Assembly: GCA_947304065.1 (NCBI GenBank) | Contig: CAMZAI010000037.1 | Location: 1-16,710, forward strand | DNA length: 16,710 bases | DNA from: an uncultured Clostridia bacterium | GTDB taxonomy: Bacteria; Bacillota; Clostridia; Lachnospirales; Lachnospiraceae | Direction: 5' to 3' | Shown here: piece by piece, positions 14,303 through 16,710 of the stretch | Position numbering within the stretch: the stretch's first letter is position 1 | Layout: each line of letters starts with the position of its first letter | Notes under the pieces: model-generated | The model's input: only the letters and a program-made list of their open reading frames with translations | Databases searched by the model: none | Told to the model about the DNA's origin: nothing | Made by a program: the position numbers and the translations under genes

Positions 14303-15295
14303 GTGAATAAGTCCGAGGCATTTGCGAAGGAAGTAACCGAGAGTTACCGTAAGAGCATGAATAAGGATGCAGCTCAGGCAGCAGCGGATACGCCGGCAGA
14401 TGAGGACAGCGAAAACAGATGCGGTGCTCAGCAGGAGGAAACAGGCCGCAGCTTTAGTTTCAATTTCTTCACCGATGATGAGAAAAAGAATACCGAAGGC
14501 AGTGATGAGACACCCGTTTCTTCACAGGAATGCAGCTGTGAAAATGTTGATTCGGTAGTGGTTCAGACCGATTGCGGCGATGTTGAGATTGAAGAGAGTG
14601 ATGACGGAAGAGTATATTTCGACTACCAGAACGACGGAACACCCAATCAGCAGCTTGTGTATCGATTCAACTTCCGCCAGGAAGGAAGAACCGTTTACGC
14701 CATTGCAAAGAAGGCACCCGGAACAACCAATTTCTTCAAGAGTATGTCATGCCCTGACATTACTGTCAGCGTGAAGATTCCCGCAGGTCTGAAGAATGTT
14801 TCGATCAATACCATGAGCGGTGACATCAGCGCAGAGGACATCTCTGTTGAGCAGCTGACCGCGAAGACTCTGAGCGGCGATATCGAATTCGAAAACAGCA
14901 TGGCAAAGGCTTGCGAGATCAATACTATGAGCGGCGATGTTACACTGAATGACTGTACATTTGTCAGCGGAAGCTGCAACACCGTGAGCGGTGACGTAGA
15001 AGCAGATGACTGCAATCTTCAGGATGTATATGTTAAGACCACATCAGGCGATATCGAGCTTACAGATGTTACCACCGGAGATCTTTCGGCAGAGGCAGTT
15101 TCGGGTGATATCGAGATCGTGCTCGCCGATTGCGAAGGCTACATCGCACATGTAAAGACTACCTGCGGTGATGTAAGTCTGAATCATGATGATGAGTCTA
15201 TCGAGATCATCAGAAGCGGAAGTTACGTACTCGGCGACGGTCAGGTAAAACTGAATCTGACCAGCGTAAGCGGTGATATCTCCGTTGAAGGATAA
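14303..15295 (+). CDS. DUF4097 beta-solenoid protein, same frame as the DUF1700 gene upstream
   Basis: The only separate start is a GTG at 14303 with no good ribosome binding site (GAGAAAC), so this part is probably translated as the C-terminus of the upstream frame. Residues 1-35 continue the amphipathic helix, and 36-85 are an acidic linker (DEDSENRCG, TDDEKKNTEGSDE). From about 80 a DUF4097 domain follows. It is a right-handed beta-solenoid with repeated T-x-SGD-I/V turns (TMSGDI, TLSGDI, TMSGDV, TVSGDV, TTSGDI, AVSGDI, TTCGDV, SVSGDI). DUF4097 proteins are usually envelope-associated with an adhesin-like fold. No membrane segment is present in either half here, which is odd for the family. 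A clear terminator follows. Confidence 0.82.
   Translation: MNKSEAFAKEVTESYRKSMNKDAAQAAADTPADEDSENRCGAQQEETGRSFSFNFFTDDEKKNTEGSDETPVSSQECSCENVDSVVVQTDCGDVEIEESDDGRVYFDYQNDGTPNQQLVYRFNFRQEGRTVYAIAKKAPGTTNFFKSMSCPDITVSVKIPAGLKNVSINTMSGDISAEDISVEQLTAKTLSGDIEFENSMAKACEINTMSGDVTLNDCTFVSGSCNTVSGDVEADDCNLQDVYVKTTSGDIELTDVTTGDLSAEAVSGDIEIVLADCEGYIAHVKTTCGDVSLNHDDESIEIIRSGSYVLGDGQVKLNLTSVSGDISVEG
14816..15157 (+). repeat. exact 57-base (19-residue) coding period of the DUF4097 solenoid
   Basis: The SGD codons begin at 14816, 14873, 14930, 14987, 15044 and 15101, exactly 57 bases apart each time. The next comes after 63 bases (15164) and the last after 105 (15269). Codons differ between units, so the period is kept by protein structure, one solenoid coil per 19 residues. 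Confidence 0.85.
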
Positions 15296-15332
15296 TTTGA
15301 TTAAAAGTTACATATTCGTATATTAGGGTTGG

Positions 15333-15366
15333 GAAAACGTCGGTTATGCCGGCGTTTTCTCTTTTT
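15333..15366 (+). terminator. intrinsic terminator after the DUF4097 gene
   Basis: An 11-bp stem (15333-15343 with 15349-15359, one G-U pair) has a 5-base loop and is followed by TCTTTTT. It isolates the PadR operon from the ABC transporter unit downstream. Confidence 0.88.
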
Positions 15367-15423
15367 GAGCGATAAGAGAATGTACTAAAGACTGCTCGAT
15401 TTCACAAAAAGCAAAAATATGTC

Positions 15424-15452
15424 TTGACAGCAAAGACTTTGTCACGTATAAT
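15424..15452 (+). promoter_or_regulatory. full-consensus sigma-70-type promoter of the leader/ABC unit
   Basis: TTGACA (15424-15429) and TATAAT (15447-15452) are perfect and 17 bases apart. The spacer and -35 hold an imperfect inverted repeat (TGACA-gc-AAAG / CTTTGTCA), a possible operator. The transcript should start near 15459 and open with a hairpin AGTGG-acag-CCACT (15461-15474). Confidence 0.93.
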
Positions 15453-15522
15453 CCGTTTACAGTGGACAGCCACTTGATAACCGTCAAAAAATTAGAAACT
15501 TTAAGAAAGGAGGCAAAAACTG

Positions 15523-15624
15523 ATGATTAAAAATCGTATGTTTAACGGAAACTTTAATGTGCACTTTGAGAAAACAGATATTGTGTATAATGGATTAGCT
15601 TTTGCCTCGGATCGATGCAGATAG
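15523..15624 (+). CDS. 33-codon leader peptide upstream of the ABC transporter
   Basis: An ATG at 15523 follows AAAGGAGG with ideal 9-base spacing, 64 bases after the predicted transcript start. The peptide opens MIKNRMFNGNFNVHFEKTD, ends GLAFASDRCR and stops at TAG 15622-15624. It has no signal or membrane character. A GC-rich terminator hairpin begins 27 bases after its stop and precedes the transporter gene. Strong promoter, strong ribosome site, short ORF and terminator together are the layout of ribosome-mediated attenuation, known for the ABC transporter genes bmrCD in B. subtilis (leader bmrB). Codons 28-30 (15604-15610) could pair with the left arm of the terminator (15654-15660) at 6 of 7 positions, counting one G-U pair. 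This is a weak antiterminator candidate. Function is inferred and no known leader peptide was recognised. Confidence 0.7.
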   Translation: MIKNRMFNGNFNVHFEKTDIVYNGLAFASDRCR

Positions 15625-15651
15625 ACTAGGTTTTAATAGTGTATTTTCATG

Positions 15652-15682
15652 GGCCGCGGTGCATTAGCACCGCGGCCTTTCT
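15652..15682 (+). terminator. attenuator-type terminator between leader ORF and ABC gene
   Basis: Perfect 11-bp GC-rich arms GGCCGCGGTGC (15652-15662) and GCACCGCGGCC (15667-15677) with an ATTA loop are followed by TTTCT. The T-run is short, which fits a partly leaky or regulated terminator. All transcripts from the promoter at 15424 must pass it to reach the transporter gene. Confidence 0.8.
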
Positions 15683-15715
15683 GCGCGTTAAAGCGAGAGT
15701 TCGCAAGATGCGCAG
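15681..15715 (+). other. nested stem-loop after the attenuator
   Basis: CTGCGC (15681-15686) pairs with GCGCAG (15710-15715), and inside it GCGA (15693-15696) pairs with TCGC (15701-15704). The outer stem starts where the terminator's T-run ends, so it would form only in readthrough RNA. Its role is unknown. Confidence 0.4.
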
Positions 15716-15756
15716 GATCCGGGGCTGGGAAATAGAAACGGAAGTGAATTATTAAA

Positions 15757-16710
15757 ATGAAATTGGGTAGTTAAATAAAGAAATACTGGTTGCTCTATAT
15801 ATTCGCGATCATTTGCCTGATCGTGTATGAGGGGCTGGATATGGTTTCGCCGCAGGTAGCGGAGAGACTGGTTGATGATGTTATTATGGGCGGCAATGTC
15901 GGGTTACTCCCGAAGCTGCTCATCATATTGCTGGTAGTAGGCGTGGGACGTGTAGTTGCCGGTTACGGAAGAGAGTACACCTTCGATAAAGTCAGTTTTC
16001 GTGCCGGTTCCGACATTCGCAAGAAGCTGCTGGAGCATATTCAGAAGCTGGGTGTGGATTTCTTTGACAAAACAAACACCGGCGAGATCATGTCGCGAGT
16101 AACAAGCGATGTTGAAGCGGTTCAGTCTGCTTTCGGTTTTATCGGAATGCTGGCGATACAGATCGTACTGCATACCGCGATGGTACTGTTCTTCATGTTC
16201 AGGATCAGTTGGAAACTTACGCTTTTCCCGCTGGTCGCACTGCCGATATGCGGCTTTATTGCCATCATTTTTGAGAAAAAGCTGGACAAGGTCTATGACG
16301 ACATCAGCGAAGAAAACGCGAAAATGAACACCGTTGCCGAGGAGAATCTGGCCGGCGTTCGTGTGGTAAAGGCGTTTGCACGTGAGAAATTCGAGATCGG
16401 TAAGTTCCTTGGACATAATAAGACTTATTACGATCTCAACATGAAAATGTCTATGGAATGGGTTCGCTATGATCCCATCTTTGCCATGGTCTCAAGGCTC
16501 CTGCCCATCACGGCTATCCTTTTCGGAGGTCTGCTGGTGATAAAGGAAGAACTGACACTCGGAGAGCTTTCCGCATTCGTTGCTTACTGTGAAAATGCGG
16601 TATGGCCCATGGAGATGCTGGGCTGGATCGCAAATTCAATTGCTTCGGCATTTGCGTCAAAGAAGAAGCTGGATAAGATCTACGCAGAGACTGCAAAGAT
16701 CAAGGATCCT
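15757..16710 (+). CDS. ABC transporter membrane-domain protein with an in-frame TAA at codon 6 (3' end beyond window)
   Basis: From 15775 to the window end the frame is open and encodes the six-helix membrane domain of an ABC exporter. Visible features are YWLLYIFAIICLIVYEGLD (helix 1), FFDKTNTGEIMSRVTSDVE (coupling-helix region), AEENLAGVRVVKAFAREKFE and GELSAFVAYCENAVWPMEML. The nucleotide-binding domain lies outside the window. It resembles BmrC/YheI-type half-transporters for drugs or lipids. ATG 15757 has a good ribosome site (GGAAGTGA, 9 bases upstream) and the expected N-terminus, but reads MKLGS then TAA (15772-15774) before IKKYW. Relatives often have Tyr there, so TAT/TAC to TAA would explain it. 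Other starts (TTG 15790, ATG 15841 after GAGGGG) would lose all or part of helix 1. Mutation, sequence error or a regulatory mini-ORF are all possible. Confidence 0.82.

Noticed and set aside
15296..15756. Large gene hidden in the 461-base gap
   Set aside because: Only the 33-codon leader has a ribosome binding site. The rest is taken up by two terminators, a promoter and a hairpin.
14255..15774. Stop codon TAA reassigned to an amino acid
   Set aside because: Other intact genes in the window, such as transketolase and the DUF4097 frame, end at TAA at their expected C-termini, so TAA is a normal stop here.

Overview
The window (about 52% GC by eye) looks like chromosomal DNA of an anaerobic Gram-positive bacterium of the class Clostridia, probably a gut or rumen lineage related to Lachnospiraceae or Oscillospirales. 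The basis is gene content: PadR regulators paired with DUF2812 or DUF1700/DUF4097 proteins, an ArsR-DUF2087 regulator, a TIGR01212-type radical SAM protein and a YkuE-like phosphoesterase. Strong AGGAGG-type ribosome binding sites and many intrinsic terminators agree with this. The genus cannot be named from what is visible. No tRNA, rRNA, CRISPR array, transposase or phage gene was seen.

Layout. 1-321 is the 3' end of an unrecognised protein with a Gly/Met/Pro/Asp repeat tail. 464-2446 is transketolase with its own promoter and terminator. 2598-3924 (minus) is a three-gene operon: PadR regulator, DUF2812 membrane protein and a small anchored exported protein. Its promoter is buried in a tandem 17-bp repeat. 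4074-5021 (minus) is a membrane-anchored M15 peptidase, divergent from a membrane-anchored metallophosphoesterase (5168-6169). 6219-6674 (minus) is a free-methionine-(R)-sulfoxide reductase. Divergent from it, 6961-9253 holds an unknown helical protein, an ArsR-DUF2087 regulator and an MFS transporter, with a palindromic operator candidate at the first promoter. 9335-12070 is a tldD-tldE protease pair closed by a terminator. 12130-13224 is a TIGR01212-type radical SAM protein carrying an unusual charged insertion.

The right end is the most unusual part. A PadR gene (13383-13688) leads a DUF1700 (HAAS-type) reading frame, 13790-14257, and a DUF4097 beta-solenoid, 14303-15295. These two lie in the same frame with only one TAA between them, so they look like one protein split by a nonsense codon. 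After a terminator comes a consensus promoter (TTGACA-17-TATAAT), a 33-codon leader ORF and a GC-rich terminator hairpin. An ABC transporter membrane-domain gene follows and runs off the window. This resembles ribosome-mediated attenuation of multidrug ABC transporters such as B. subtilis bmrB-bmrCD. The ABC gene also has an in-frame TAA at codon 6 behind a good ribosome binding site.

Most genes sit in short, independently promoted and terminated units. Recurring themes are small one-domain regulators (two PadR, one ArsR) next to membrane or exported proteins, probably envelope-stress or efflux modules.
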